Positions 1 through 5,559 of a stretch of 9,039 nucleotides of DNA are shown here, piece by piece. The DNA lies in assembly GCA_900321945.1 (NCBI GenBank), contig ONXY01000183.1, positions 1-9,039 on the forward strand, in the 5' to 3' direction. The position numbers and the translations under genes were made by a program. Positions within the stretch are counted from its first letter, which is position 1. Every line of letters starts with the position of its first letter. Origin of the DNA: an uncultured Eubacteriales bacterium. GTDB lineage: Bacteria > Bacillota_A > Clostridia > Christensenellales > Aristaeellaceae. The notes beneath the pieces are model-generated. The model made no database searches. It had not been told where the DNA came from and was given only the letters and a program-made list of their open reading frames with translations.

Positions 1-462
1 CTCGAGAGCCTCCTCCCGGGGACGGAAACCGTCCTCCGCGAAAGTCGGGACCTCCCTGCAGACCCCTCCCGCCGTTTCGATCTGCTGCCTGTAAACGGGA
101 AAATACGGGCCGAACACGATCACCTCGTCTCCCGGGTTCAGCAGTCCCAGCATGACCTGGCTCATTCCCATGCAGCTGGACGTGGTGATCAGCACTTCTT
201 CCGCGGAAACCTCCTGGCTGTAATCCTCAAGCCAGGCTTGCCGGATCGCGTCGATCAGTTCCGGATCGCCCTTCGGATCGCCGTAGCGCGTATACCCCGC
301 GCGGGCGTCCCGGCAGGCGGCGTCGATAATCCGGCTGTCCGTAATGAAATCGGTATCGCCGATGCTCAGATCGATCACATCGCCGTACCGGCGCAGCGCC
401 TCGGTGTCCAGAGAAAGCCCGCCCTGCGCGTCCCGGAAACGCGCGGCAATGTATTTCTTCAT
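1..462 (-). CDS. PLP-dependent aminotransferase class I/II, N-terminal part (truncated by window edge)
   Basis: Only the first 154 codons are in the window; the gene runs off the left edge. The fold type I aminotransferase pattern is visible: an N-terminal substrate segment (IDLSIGDTDF, residues 30-39), the YTRYGDPKGDPELIDAI stretch (57-73) matching the usual 'Y...G...LR.AI' region, an ITTSSCMGMSQVML helix start (92-105) where the phosphate-binding loop lies, and LNPGDEVIVFGPYFPVY (108-124). The PLP lysine and the C-terminal arginine lie beyond the edge, so substrate cannot be judged. Family members transfer amino groups between amino acids and 2-oxo acids in the cytoplasm and are usually about 390 residues. 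The start ATG (462-460) overlaps the upstream larA stop as ATGA, and a GGGAGGAGG Shine-Dalgarno lies 7 bases before it, so translation is probably coupled. A role with the LarA-type racemase in hydroxy-acid/amino-acid interconversion is inferred only. Confidence 0.85.
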   Translation of the reverse strand, partial: MKKYIAARFRDAQGGLSLDTEALRRYGDVIDLSIGDTDFITDSRIIDAACRDARAGYTRYGDPKGDPELIDAIRQAWLEDYSQEVSAEEVLITTSSCMGMSQVMLGLLNPGDEVIVFGPYFPVYRQQIETAGGVCREVPTFAEDGFRPREEALE

Positions 463-1745
463 GTCTGTGCCTCCTCCCGTACGTCGGGGATCACGGTTCC
501 CGCGTTTTCGATCACGTACAGGGTCTTTCCCTCCAGTTCCGCCGCGGCCAGCAGATCCTCCATCCGGCTGAATGCGCGGATACCCATGGGGGCCACAGTC
601 TCCGGGGGAATGGAGGTGAGCATGAAGATGCGGTACCGCCGCGCCTGCTCGCAGTTCAGGAAGAAAATATAGCCGGGAACCGTGAAGCTGCCGCGCAGCC
701 GCTCCTCCAGCGTGCCGTCCTTCAGGTTCCGGATCCAGTCGAAGTATTCCGCCGGTCCGCCGCCCTCCCGGGCCTCGATGATCAGGATCAGCGTACCGCC
801 GGGCTTCAGGGCGCTTTCCACGTTGTCGATGGATTTGGTACCCTGGTACAGGGACATGTCCTTGGGATATCCGCCGCATCCGGCGATCACGGCGTCCGCC
901 CTGCAGGGCACGGGCACCCGGTATACGGCGTCCGCGGCTTCGCAGGCCTTTTCCCAGCTTTTCATATAATGCCCGGCGAAGATGTACGCCAGCTCCATAT
1001 CGGCGTTCATGACCAGGTTGATCATGAAGAGGTTCCGGATCATGCCGGCCGCTTCGCACATATCCTCGTGAAGGGGGTTGCCCTCCAGCCGGCCGTTCCC
1101 GATCCGCGGATTGCTGCGGAAAACGCGGGGGTCCAGAGAGAAGGCGTGGTTGTGCCGGATGGTGTCCAGCCCGCTGATGCCCGGAAGGATGCTCTTCCTT
1201 CCGCCCCCGAAGCCGGCCATCACGTGATGGACACAGGCGCCGACGCAGATCACCCGGTCGGCTCCTGCCGCGATGGGATTGATCCGGACCGGCGTGCCGT
1301 GGGGGGTGGTTCCCAGACAGACGAGATCCTCCGCCGTGCAGTCGTGGTTCACGACCCGCACCGTATCGAACACGGCGTCTGTCACCAGCGTGCGCAGATC
1401 CTTTTCGTCCCCTCCGGGATGCGTTCCGTTTGCCACGAGGATCGTAATGTTTTCGGGCTTCAGACCGCACCGGGCGTACAGATAGTCCAGCAGCGGAGGA
1501 ACGACCCTGTCCTGGCGCATCCAGAACCGGCTCATGTCGCTGATCACGAGGCATACGCTGCCGCCCGTTCCGATAAAATCCGCCAGCGGCGCGCTGCCCG
1601 TTGGGTTTTCTACGGCTTCCCGCAGCAGGGCCGGAATATCCGCGGCCGGCGGTATCTCCCTGCCGCGGAGTTCTCCCAGAATATGGCTCTCATCCAGCTC
1701 CGCGGTCACCGTTCCGCTGCCGTACCGGAAGGAAAAACGCTTCAT
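459..1745 (-). CDS. larA: LarA-family nickel-pincer 2-hydroxyacid racemase/epimerase
   Basis: This 428-residue protein belongs to the lactate racemase (LarA, DUF2088) family, whose members interconvert D and L 2-hydroxyacids by hydride transfer to a nickel pincer nucleotide tethered to a lysine. The family residues are all present: H109 in NGTHP, H174 and K184 in HHVMAGFGGGRKS, and H200 in RHNHAF. These match His108, His174, Lys184 and His200 of Lactobacillus plantarum LarA almost exactly, including the spacing. R73 and the YQGTK motif (Q301, K304) fit the expected substrate-site residues. Length is typical. I chose the ATG at 1745, with AAAGGAG about 11 bases upstream; an in-frame ATG at 1790 has no Shine-Dalgarno and would add 15 lysine- and glycine-rich residues. 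The gene lies 58 bases after the YbjQ gene and overlaps the aminotransferase start. Cofactor genes larB, larC and larE are not in the window. Many LarA homologues act on hydroxyacids other than lactate, so the substrate is open. Confidence 0.9.
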   Translation of the reverse strand: MKRFSFRYGSGTVTAELDESHILGELRGREIPPAADIPALLREAVENPTGSAPLADFIGTGGSVCLVISDMSRFWMRQDRVVPPLLDYLYARCGLKPENITILVANGTHPGGDEKDLRTLVTDAVFDTVRVVNHDCTAEDLVCLGTTPHGTPVRINPIAAGADRVICVGACVHHVMAGFGGGRKSILPGISGLDTIRHNHAFSLDPRVFRSNPRIGNGRLEGNPLHEDMCEAAGMIRNLFMINLVMNADMELAYIFAGHYMKSWEKACEAADAVYRVPVPCRADAVIAGCGGYPKDMSLYQGTKSIDNVESALKPGGTLILIIEAREGGGPAEYFDWIRNLKDGTLEERLRGSFTVPGYIFFLNCEQARRYRIFMLTSIPPETVAPMGIRAFSRMEDLLAAAELEGKTLYVIENAGTVIPDVREEAQT

Positions 1746-1803
1746 TCCCGCTCCGGCTCCTTTCCCTCTTTCCTGTTTGCCCCGTTTCATCCGGAAGACA
1801 GGC

Positions 1804-2115
1804 TTACCTGAATTTCACGGCTGTGCCGTAGGCCATGATCTCGGCGGCGCTCTGCATGATGGACGAGGTGGAGAAACGGAGGCAGACGACGGCGTCCGCG
1901 CCGAGGCCTCTGGCCTCCTCGATCATCCGGTCCGTGGCGATCCGGCGGGCCTTGTCCATCATCTCGTTATACTTCGTCAGTTCGCCGCCGATCAGCGTCT
2001 TCAGCCCCGCTCCGATATCCCGCAGAGCGTTCACGGTCTGAATGGTGCTTCCCTTCACGAGGCCGAGCGCCTCGGTTTCCCTTCCGGGAATGTTTTCCGT
2101 TGTGACAATCAGCAT
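1804..2115 (-). CDS. YbjQ / UPF0145 family protein (putative heavy-metal-binding fold)
   Basis: The 103-residue product matches the small YbjQ (UPF0145, PF01906) family along its length. It begins with MLIVTTENIPG, then LGLVKGSTI (17-25), a conserved IGGELTKYNEMM turn and helix (42-53), ARRIATDRMIEEARGLGADAV (56-76) and the terminal AYGTAVKF (95-102). The family was annotated as heavy-metal binding and forms ring-like oligomers, but its biochemical role is not established. There is no signal peptide or membrane segment, so it should be cytoplasmic. The ATG at 2115 is preceded by GGAAAGGA about 12 bases upstream, and a good promoter lies about 50 bases further up (-10 at 2163-2168). A longer in-frame extension exists but would start upstream of that promoter. 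As first gene of the operon with larA and an aminotransferase, it may be functionally linked to them, though this family occurs in many contexts. Confidence 0.88.
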   Translation of the reverse strand: MLIVTTENIPGRETEALGLVKGSTIQTVNALRDIGAGLKTLIGGELTKYNEMMDKARRIATDRMIEEARGLGADAVVCLRFSTSSIMQSAAEIMAYGTAVKFR

Positions 2116-2162
2116 GTTTTTTTCCGTTCCTTTCCGTCCTGTCGGACACAGTTTCAGCTGGA

Positions 2163-2191
2163 AGTATAACATGTTCCGGTGTTTCCCGCAA
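2163..2191 (-). promoter_or_regulatory. Sigma-70/sigma-A promoter for the YbjQ-larA-aminotransferase operon
   Basis: Read on the minus strand, the -35 is TTGCGG (2191-2186), the spacer is 17 bases, and the -10 is TATACT (2168-2163), preceded by TG one base away as in extended -10 promoters. The predicted start near 2156 leaves a leader of about 40 bases before the YbjQ ATG. The left arm of an inverted repeat (2171-2219) lies inside the spacer, so a protein bound there would block this promoter. Confidence 0.72.
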
Positions 2192-2219
2192 TCCATGGAC
2201 GGCGGGAGCGCCGGAACAT
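2171..2219. promoter_or_regulatory. Nested inverted repeat, candidate operator between divergent promoters
   Basis: Perfect 9-base arms ATGTTCCGG (2171-2179) and CCGGAACAT (2211-2219) enclose a second perfect 6-base pair TCCCGC (2184-2189) and GCGGGA (2202-2207), centred on the palindrome TCCATGGA (2192-2199). All three share nearly the same centre, near 2195. The element overlaps the spacer and -35 of the minus promoter and lies about 30 bases upstream of the plus promoter -35. It fits an operator for a dimeric or tetrameric regulator; no regulator gene is in the window. An alternative is a chance GC-rich repeat, because TTCCGG is a common hexamer throughout this sequence. Confidence 0.5.
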
Positions 2220-2250
2220 TCCGCAGGACGGAAAAAATTACGGCGTGATG

Positions 2251-2279
2251 TTGTAAAAAGGCTCGCGAACTGATAGAAT
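2251..2279 (+). promoter_or_regulatory. Sigma-70/sigma-A promoter for the D-lyxose isomerase gene
   Basis: The -35 is TTGTAA (2251-2256), the spacer is 17 bases, and the -10 is TAGAAT (2274-2279) with an upstream TG (2271-2272) giving an extended -10. The predicted start near 2286 gives a leader of about 80 bases. That leader contains a small perfect hairpin, TTCCGG-GCGT-CCGGAA (2300-2315), which lies too far from the Shine-Dalgarno to mask it directly. Confidence 0.7.
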
Positions 2280-2365
2280 GGCGCTGCGCGGACGCAGAGT
2301 TCCGGGCGTCCGGAAGCGCGTTTTCTCCGGAATCATGACAGCGTAAAGAAAAGAGGGACACGATC

Positions 2366-3052
2366 ATGAAGCGTTCGGAAATCAACCGGTACATCCGGGA
2401 ATTTGAGGAAAAAATCAGGGAGCACCGTTTTGAACTCCCCCCCTTTCTCAGCTTCACGCCGGAGGAATGGCCGGACAAAGGACACGAATATGATGAAATC
2501 CGCGACAACGCTCTGGGCTGGGACATCACGGATTACGGCGAGGGCCGTTTCGAGGCCAAGGGGCTGTATCTGATCACGCTGCGCAACGGCAACGTGCACA
2601 ATCCGAAATACGCGAAGCCCTACGCTGAGAAAATCATGATGCTGAAGGAGGGGCAGCTTTCCCCCAATCACTTCCACTGGAACAAGATGGAGGACATCAT
2701 CAACCGCGGAGGCGGGAACGTTGTGTTCCGCCTGTGGAACGCCGGCCCGGACGAGGGGGTGGACCGGGAAAGCGACGTGAAGGTTTTCAGCGACGGCCGG
2801 GAATACACCGTCCCCTGCGGGTCGGACGTCGTCCTGGAGCCGGGTCAGAGTCTGACTCTGTTCCCGTACTGCTACCATGAGTTCACGGTTCAGCCCGGGA
2901 CCGGATACGCGCTGATCGGAGAAGTCTCCATGTGCAACGACGACAATACGGACAACAAATTCGAGCAGGTTCAGGGCCGTTTCCCGGTCGTCGAGGAGGA
3001 CGAGCCGCCGTACCGGCTGCTCTGCAACGAGTATCCGCCCGCGAAAGACTGA
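2366..3052 (+). CDS. D-lyxose isomerase (cupin-fold, metal-dependent)
   Basis: The 228-residue product matches D-lyxose ketol-isomerases (PF07385), which reversibly convert D-lyxose to D-xylulose and D-mannose to D-fructose using a divalent metal in a cupin barrel. The cupin motif is clear: LSPNHFHWNKMEDIINRGG (98-116) supplies H102, H104 and E109, and YCYHEF supplies H171, the same set and spacing as His103, His105, Glu110 and His171 of the E. coli enzyme. The 228-residue length is the family norm. The ATG is supported by GAGGG 8 bases upstream (AAGAGGGACACGATC-ATG). It is a single-gene transcription unit with its own extended -10 promoter, diverging from the YbjQ-larA operon, and ends in a strong terminator. 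Pentose or mannose salvage is the likely role; which sugar it uses in vivo cannot be read from sequence. Confidence 0.93.
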   Translation: MKRSEINRYIREFEEKIREHRFELPPFLSFTPEEWPDKGHEYDEIRDNALGWDITDYGEGRFEAKGLYLITLRNGNVHNPKYAKPYAEKIMMLKEGQLSPNHFHWNKMEDIINRGGGNVVFRLWNAGPDEGVDRESDVKVFSDGREYTVPCGSDVVLEPGQSLTLFPYCYHEFTVQPGTGYALIGEVSMCNDDNTDNKFEQVQGRFPVVEEDEPPYRLLCNEYPPAKD

Positions 3053-3074
3053 CCGCGGACGGATCTGAACACGG

Positions 3075-3123
3075 AAAACGGACGCCGCGAATCCGCCATG
3101 CGGAATGCGGCGTCCGTTTTTTT
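3075..3123 (+). terminator. Strong intrinsic terminator after the D-lyxose isomerase gene
   Basis: Perfect 14-base arms AAAACGGACGCCGC (3075-3088) and GCGGCGTCCGTTTT (3107-3120) are followed by more T, giving a run of seven from 3117. The 18-base loop can itself pair (TCCGC with GCGGA). On the minus strand the hairpin is followed by only four T, so it may also weakly stop transcripts from the GH4 gene at 3213-4532. Confidence 0.93.
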
Positions 3124-3172
3124 CTGCTTTTCTGCCCGTTTGGGAGTCCGGCCGGGACGTCCTTCGTTTCGG

Positions 3173-3213
3173 AACCGTTTTTCCGCCGGCGCCGCTCCGC
3201 CCGCGGAACGGTT
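3173..3213 (-). other. Imperfect inverted repeat at the 3' end of the GH4 gene
   Basis: AACCG (3173-3177) and TTCCGC (3181-3186) pair with CGGTT (3209-3213) and GCGGAA (3203-3208), giving an 11-base stem with a three-base bulge that reaches the GH4 stop codon. No T run follows on the minus strand, so it is not a canonical terminator; it may protect the mRNA 3' end. Transcription probably continues to the hairpin at 3075-3120. Confidence 0.35.
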
Positions 3214-4532
3214 TACCTGAACTGGGGCAGCCACTCCCTGTTGGCCTCGAACATCTCGTCCACCATGCTGCGGATTTCGCGCAGGGAGCAGACTGCCGCG
3301 GTCAGCGGATCGTAGCAGACCGCCTGATAGATCATCTCCCTGTCCCCGCTCAGGCTGCCCTCCACCGCCATTTCCTCAATCTGGGCGGAGGTCCCGCACA
3401 GCAGCGCCAGCTGCGGAGGAAGTTTGCCCGTGTGGATGGCCTCCAGCCCCCGTTTGCTGGCCAGCACCGGAACCTCCACGCAGCATCCGTACGGCAGATT
3501 GTCCACCAGGCCGAAGTTGCGCACGTTGCCGTTGAACCTGTACATCTCCCCGTCGCCGAAGACCGCGTTGAAAATGCAGGCCGCGTATTCCCCGCCGCGC
3601 GCGAGATCCACGGGCTCCTCGAACCACTTCCTGATCTCGTCGCGCCAGGTCGTTTCGCGGTCCCGGTATTCTTTCAGGATATACGCGTATTCACCGGGAT
3701 TCCACCCGGTTCCCGGCAGACAGTATTTTTCAATCAGATCCGGGCGCTTGCGGAACCAGGCGTTGTATTCGCTGTTATGTCCCGAAGACTCGGTGGGATA
3801 GTATCCCAGCGCCAGATACATCTCGTTGCGTACGATTTCCTGATTGTAGACCTCCGGGCGTTCGGTGACGGCTTTCCGGATCTGCGGATAGGCGTCCTTT
3901 CCGTTCCGCAGAAACTCCGTATAGAAAGCCTGATGATTGATGCCGGCGCAGGTGTAGGTGATTTCTTCCGGCTTTGCGCCGATCCATTCCGCCAGCATCT
4001 GCGCGGTGCCCTGCACGCTGTGGCAGAGGCCGCTGGTCGTCAGCTGCGGGTAGACTCCCTGCACGGTGCGGCAGAGCATGGCCATGGGATTCGTGTAATT
4101 GAGGTAGACGGCGTCCGGGCAGTATTTCACGATGTCCCCGGCGATCTCCAGCAGCGGGTTGACCGTGCGGAGGTAGCGGAAGATTCCGCTGGGTCCGCGG
4201 GTATCCCCCACGCAGGTATCCACGCCGTATTTCTTCGGAATCAGAATATCATGCTGCCACACGTCGCAGTTCCCCTGCAGAATGGTGGTAATCACGCCGT
4301 CGGCCCCTGTCAGGGCTTCCTTCCGGTCCATGGTGGCGGTCACGGTCGCCGGGTACCTGCCTTCGGCGACAATCCTGTCGCATGCCCGCTTGATCTCGGA
4401 CAGCCGTTCCGGATCGATATCCATCAGCGCGATATCGGAATCCTGCAGCGCCGGAAAAGAAAGGATGTCCCTGACAAGCGCCCGTGTGAACCCGAAGCTC
4501 CCGGCTCCGATAAACGCGATCTTTCTGGCCAT
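3213..4532 (-). CDS. melA: Glycoside hydrolase family 4, alpha-galactosidase (MelA) type
   Basis: The 439-residue cytoplasmic enzyme has all GH4 hallmarks. An N-terminal Rossmann NAD+ site is [13 protein letters not shown] (4-16), with acidic D38/D40 after strand two. [12 protein letters not shown] (108-119) lines the active site, NYTNPMAM (145-152) follows, and GLCHSVQGT (168-176) gives the metal-binding Cys170-His171; GINH (197-200) adds a second metal histidine. GH4 enzymes hydrolyse glycosides by NAD+-dependent oxidation at C3 with Mn2+ and usually need a reductant. The CHSV form of the metal motif is the one associated with alpha-galactosidases such as MelA rather than alpha-glucosidases or phospho-glycosidases, so melibiose or raffinose sugars are the likeliest substrates; this is inference from motif. 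I chose the ATG at 4532 because GGGAGG lies 9 bases upstream and the Rossmann strand starts at once; the in-frame start at 4610 lies inside the -10 region. No transporter is adjacent. Confidence 0.88.
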   Translation of the reverse strand: MARKIAFIGAGSFGFTRALVRDILSFPALQDSDIALMDIDPERLSEIKRACDRIVAEGRYPATVTATMDRKEALTGADGVITTILQGNCDVWQHDILIPKKYGVDTCVGDTRGPSGIFRYLRTVNPLLEIAGDIVKYCPDAVYLNYTNPMAMLCRTVQGVYPQLTTSGLCHSVQGTAQMLAEWIGAKPEEITYTCAGINHQAFYTEFLRNGKDAYPQIRKAVTERPEVYNQEIVRNEMYLALGYYPTESSGHNSEYNAWFRKRPDLIEKYCLPGTGWNPGEYAYILKEYRDRETTWRDEIRKWFEEPVDLARGGEYAACIFNAVFGDGEMYRFNGNVRNFGLVDNLPYGCCVEVPVLASKRGLEAIHTGKLPPQLALLCGTSAQIEEMAVEGSLSGDREMIYQAVCYDPLTAAVCSLREIRSMVDEMFEANREWLPQFR

Positions 4533-4556
4533 GTCCGGTTTCCTCCCGTTTGAATC

Positions 4557-4568
4557 GGCGGCGCCGCC
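4557..4568. repeat. GC-only 12-base palindrome in the GH4 leader
   Basis: GGCGGCGCCGCC is a perfect 12-base palindrome in the predicted 5' leader of the GH4 mRNA, about 25 bases upstream of the start codon. It could be a dimer-binding site or simply a consequence of high GC content. Confidence 0.35.
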
Positions 4569-4608
4569 CGCCGCTTTCTTCTCTGTTTTTTGCCTGTTTC
4601 CTGATGGC

Positions 4609-4638
4609 AATATAGCAGAAAACGGCCTGGGCCGTCAA
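4609..4638 (-). promoter_or_regulatory. Promoter of the GH4 gene with inverted repeat in its spacer
   Basis: On the minus strand the -35 is TTGACG (4638-4633), the spacer is 18 bases, and the -10 is TATATT (4614-4609) with TG just upstream (TGC-TATATT), so it is near-consensus and extended. The spacer holds a perfect inverted repeat, ACGGCC-TG-GGCCGT (4622-4635), which also covers part of the -35. This is a good position for a sugar-responsive repressor. The predicted start near 4602 gives a leader of about 70 bases. Confidence 0.75.
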
Positions 4639-4668
4639 GGAGAAACCGCGCTGTATCCGGTTCAGCCG

Positions 4669-4695
4669 CCGCGTTCGCGCGGGCAGTCCCGCGCG
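4669..4695. other. Mutually exclusive GC-rich hairpins between divergent promoters
   Basis: CCGCG-TTCG-CGCGG (4669-4682, a UUCG-type loop) and CGCGCGGG-CAGT-CCCGCGCG (4676-4695) share bases, so only one can form at a time. The second is followed on the plus strand by CGTTCTGTTTT, a weak T-rich tail resembling a terminator. Both lie upstream of the two promoters predicted here, so neither transcript should include them unless another promoter exists. They may insulate the repair operon from upstream transcription or form the end of a small RNA. Confidence 0.35.
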
Positions 4696-4723
4696 CGTTC
4701 TGTTTTCCCTCCCGCCCTGCTCC

Positions 4724-4752
4724 TTGACTTTTTCCCTGTCGGGGAATACATT
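4724..4752 (+). promoter_or_regulatory. Promoter of the methyltransferase-ligase-HD-Pnk operon
   Basis: TTGACT (4724-4729) as -35, a 17-base spacer and TACATT (4747-4752) as -10. The predicted start near 4759 gives a leader of about 90 bases. The spacer contains TTCCC-TGTCG-GGGAA (4732-4746), a short inverted repeat that could be an operator. An alternative -10 at TTTATA (4751-4756) is spaced too far from the -35. No sigma-54 element of the kind that controls rtc repair operons is seen. Confidence 0.6.
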
Positions 4753-4813
4753 TATACCGAAAGACAGCCTGTTTGATCCTGCCCGCGGAAGGTACGTCCG
4801 GAAAGCGGGGGTA

Positions 4814-4823
4814 CGGGATCCCG
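4814..4823. repeat. 10-base palindrome in the repair-operon leader
   Basis: CGGGATCCCG is a perfect palindrome in the predicted 5' leader, 24 bases upstream of the methyltransferase start and followed by A-rich sequence. It might be a regulator site or a small mRNA structure; a chance occurrence is plausible in this GC content. Confidence 0.3.
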
Positions 4824-4847
4824 AAAAAAGCCCGGAGAGCATGCGGA

Positions 4848-5555
4848 ATGAGTGAATTCACGGAGAAATATGATATCAGAACGGCCGCCGCGTGGATTCT
4901 CGGCCACGCCCGGAGAACGGGCGTCCCCGCGCTGCGGGAGGAACTCCTCCGGAAAACGTCGGACGGCTGTTCCGAAGAGGAGCTGCTTGAAATCGTTTCC
5001 GCGGGATACCTGGCGGAGCTGAAGCTCTACCCGTTTAAGTCCGGCACGCAGTCCCTGGCCCGCACGCGGCGTGTTCTGGGTTTTCTTCGCTCAGTGTCCT
5101 TTGAAAGCCTGCTGGATGTGGGAAGCGGGAGAGGCGTGTTCCTGATTCCTTTCATGAAGGAATTCCCATGGGTGCGCGTAACGGCTCTGGATCTGCTGGA
5201 AAAACGGATCGTCTTTCTGAACGAGCTGGCGGACGGCGGTTTCGGGCGTCTCCGCGCCGAACAGCGGGACGTATGCGTTCAGCCCTTCCCGGACCGCAGC
5301 TTCGACGTGGTCAGCATGCTGGAGGTTCTGGAGCATATTCCGGACGTGGAAAAGGCTGCCGCGTCGGCCGTAAGAATGGCCCGCAGATACGTGGTGGTCA
5401 CCGTTCCCTCAAAGCCGGACGGCAATCCGGAGCACATTCATCTGCTGACGAAGGACCGCCTGACCCGGATCTTCGGCGCGGCGGGATGCGAAAGGCTGCA
5501 CTTCGACGGCGTGGAGGGTCATCTGTTCATGGTGGCGGCGGTGGAAAAGGACTGA
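4848..5555 (+). CDS. Class I SAM-dependent methyltransferase of the RNA repair operon (Hen1-like metal motif)
   Basis: This 235-residue protein has a Rossmann methyltransferase core after an approximately 80-residue helical N-terminal part. Motif I is LLDVGSGRGVFLIP (88-101), the acidic ribose-binding residue is D115 in TALD, and FDVVSMLEVLEHI (152-164) ends strand four. VVVTVPS (182-188) and PEHIHLLTKDRL (194-205) follow. E159, E162, H163 and the later H196/H198 form an ExxEH plus His pattern like the metal site of Hen1, which 2'-O-methylates the 3' end of RNA. The same pattern also occurs in UbiG/Methyltransf_11 enzymes, so RNA-end methylation is an inference from motif plus context. The ATG at 4848 has GGAG 10 bases upstream; an upstream in-frame TTG at 4773 has none. 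An out-of-frame ATG at 4841 opens a four-codon reading frame that ends at 4855, overlapping this start. The stop lies four bases before the RNA ligase ATG, so the two are one operon. Confidence 0.85.
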   Translation: MSEFTEKYDIRTAAAWILGHARRTGVPALREELLRKTSDGCSEEELLEIVSAGYLAELKLYPFKSGTQSLARTRRVLGFLRSVSFESLLDVGSGRGVFLIPFMKEFPWVRVTALDLLEKRIVFLNELADGGFGRLRAEQRDVCVQPFPDRSFDVVSMLEVLEHIPDVEKAAASAVRMARRYVVVTVPSKPDGNPEHIHLLTKDRLTRIFGAAGCERLHFDGVEGHLFMVAAVEKD

Positions 5556-5559
5556 AGAG

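Noticed and set aside
1746..1790. Upstream start extending LarA by 15 residues
   Set aside because: No Shine-Dalgarno precedes 1790; the internal ATG at 1745 has one and brings the catalytic residues onto the known LarA numbering.
969..1811. A 280-codon open frame on the plus strand
   Set aside because: It is antisense to the LarA-family gene; composition is histidine-, arginine- and alanine-rich without domain features.
2251..2332. Catabolite-responsive (cre) element near the D-lyxose isomerase promoter
   Set aside because: The closest sequences lack the central CG with correctly spaced flanking bases; no convincing match was found.
3105..4553. A 482-codon open frame on the plus strand
   Set aside because: It lies opposite the GH4 gene, which has complete family motifs. 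The frame is an antisense shadow typical of GC-rich DNA and shows no recognisable domain or Shine-Dalgarno.
4533..4610. Upstream start extending the GH4 enzyme by 26 residues
   Set aside because: The start would fall within the predicted -10 element and precede the transcript start; the ATG at 4532 has a strong Shine-Dalgarno and directly precedes the NAD-binding strand.
4605..4617. TGGCA...GCA resembling a sigma-54 promoter upstream of the repair operon
   Set aside because: Only 7 bases separate the GG and GC pairs instead of 10, and the sequence coincides with the -10 of the GH4 promoter on the other strand.
4773..4847. TTG start extending the methyltransferase by 25 residues
   Set aside because: No Shine-Dalgarno, rare start codon, and the added residues resemble no conserved extension.
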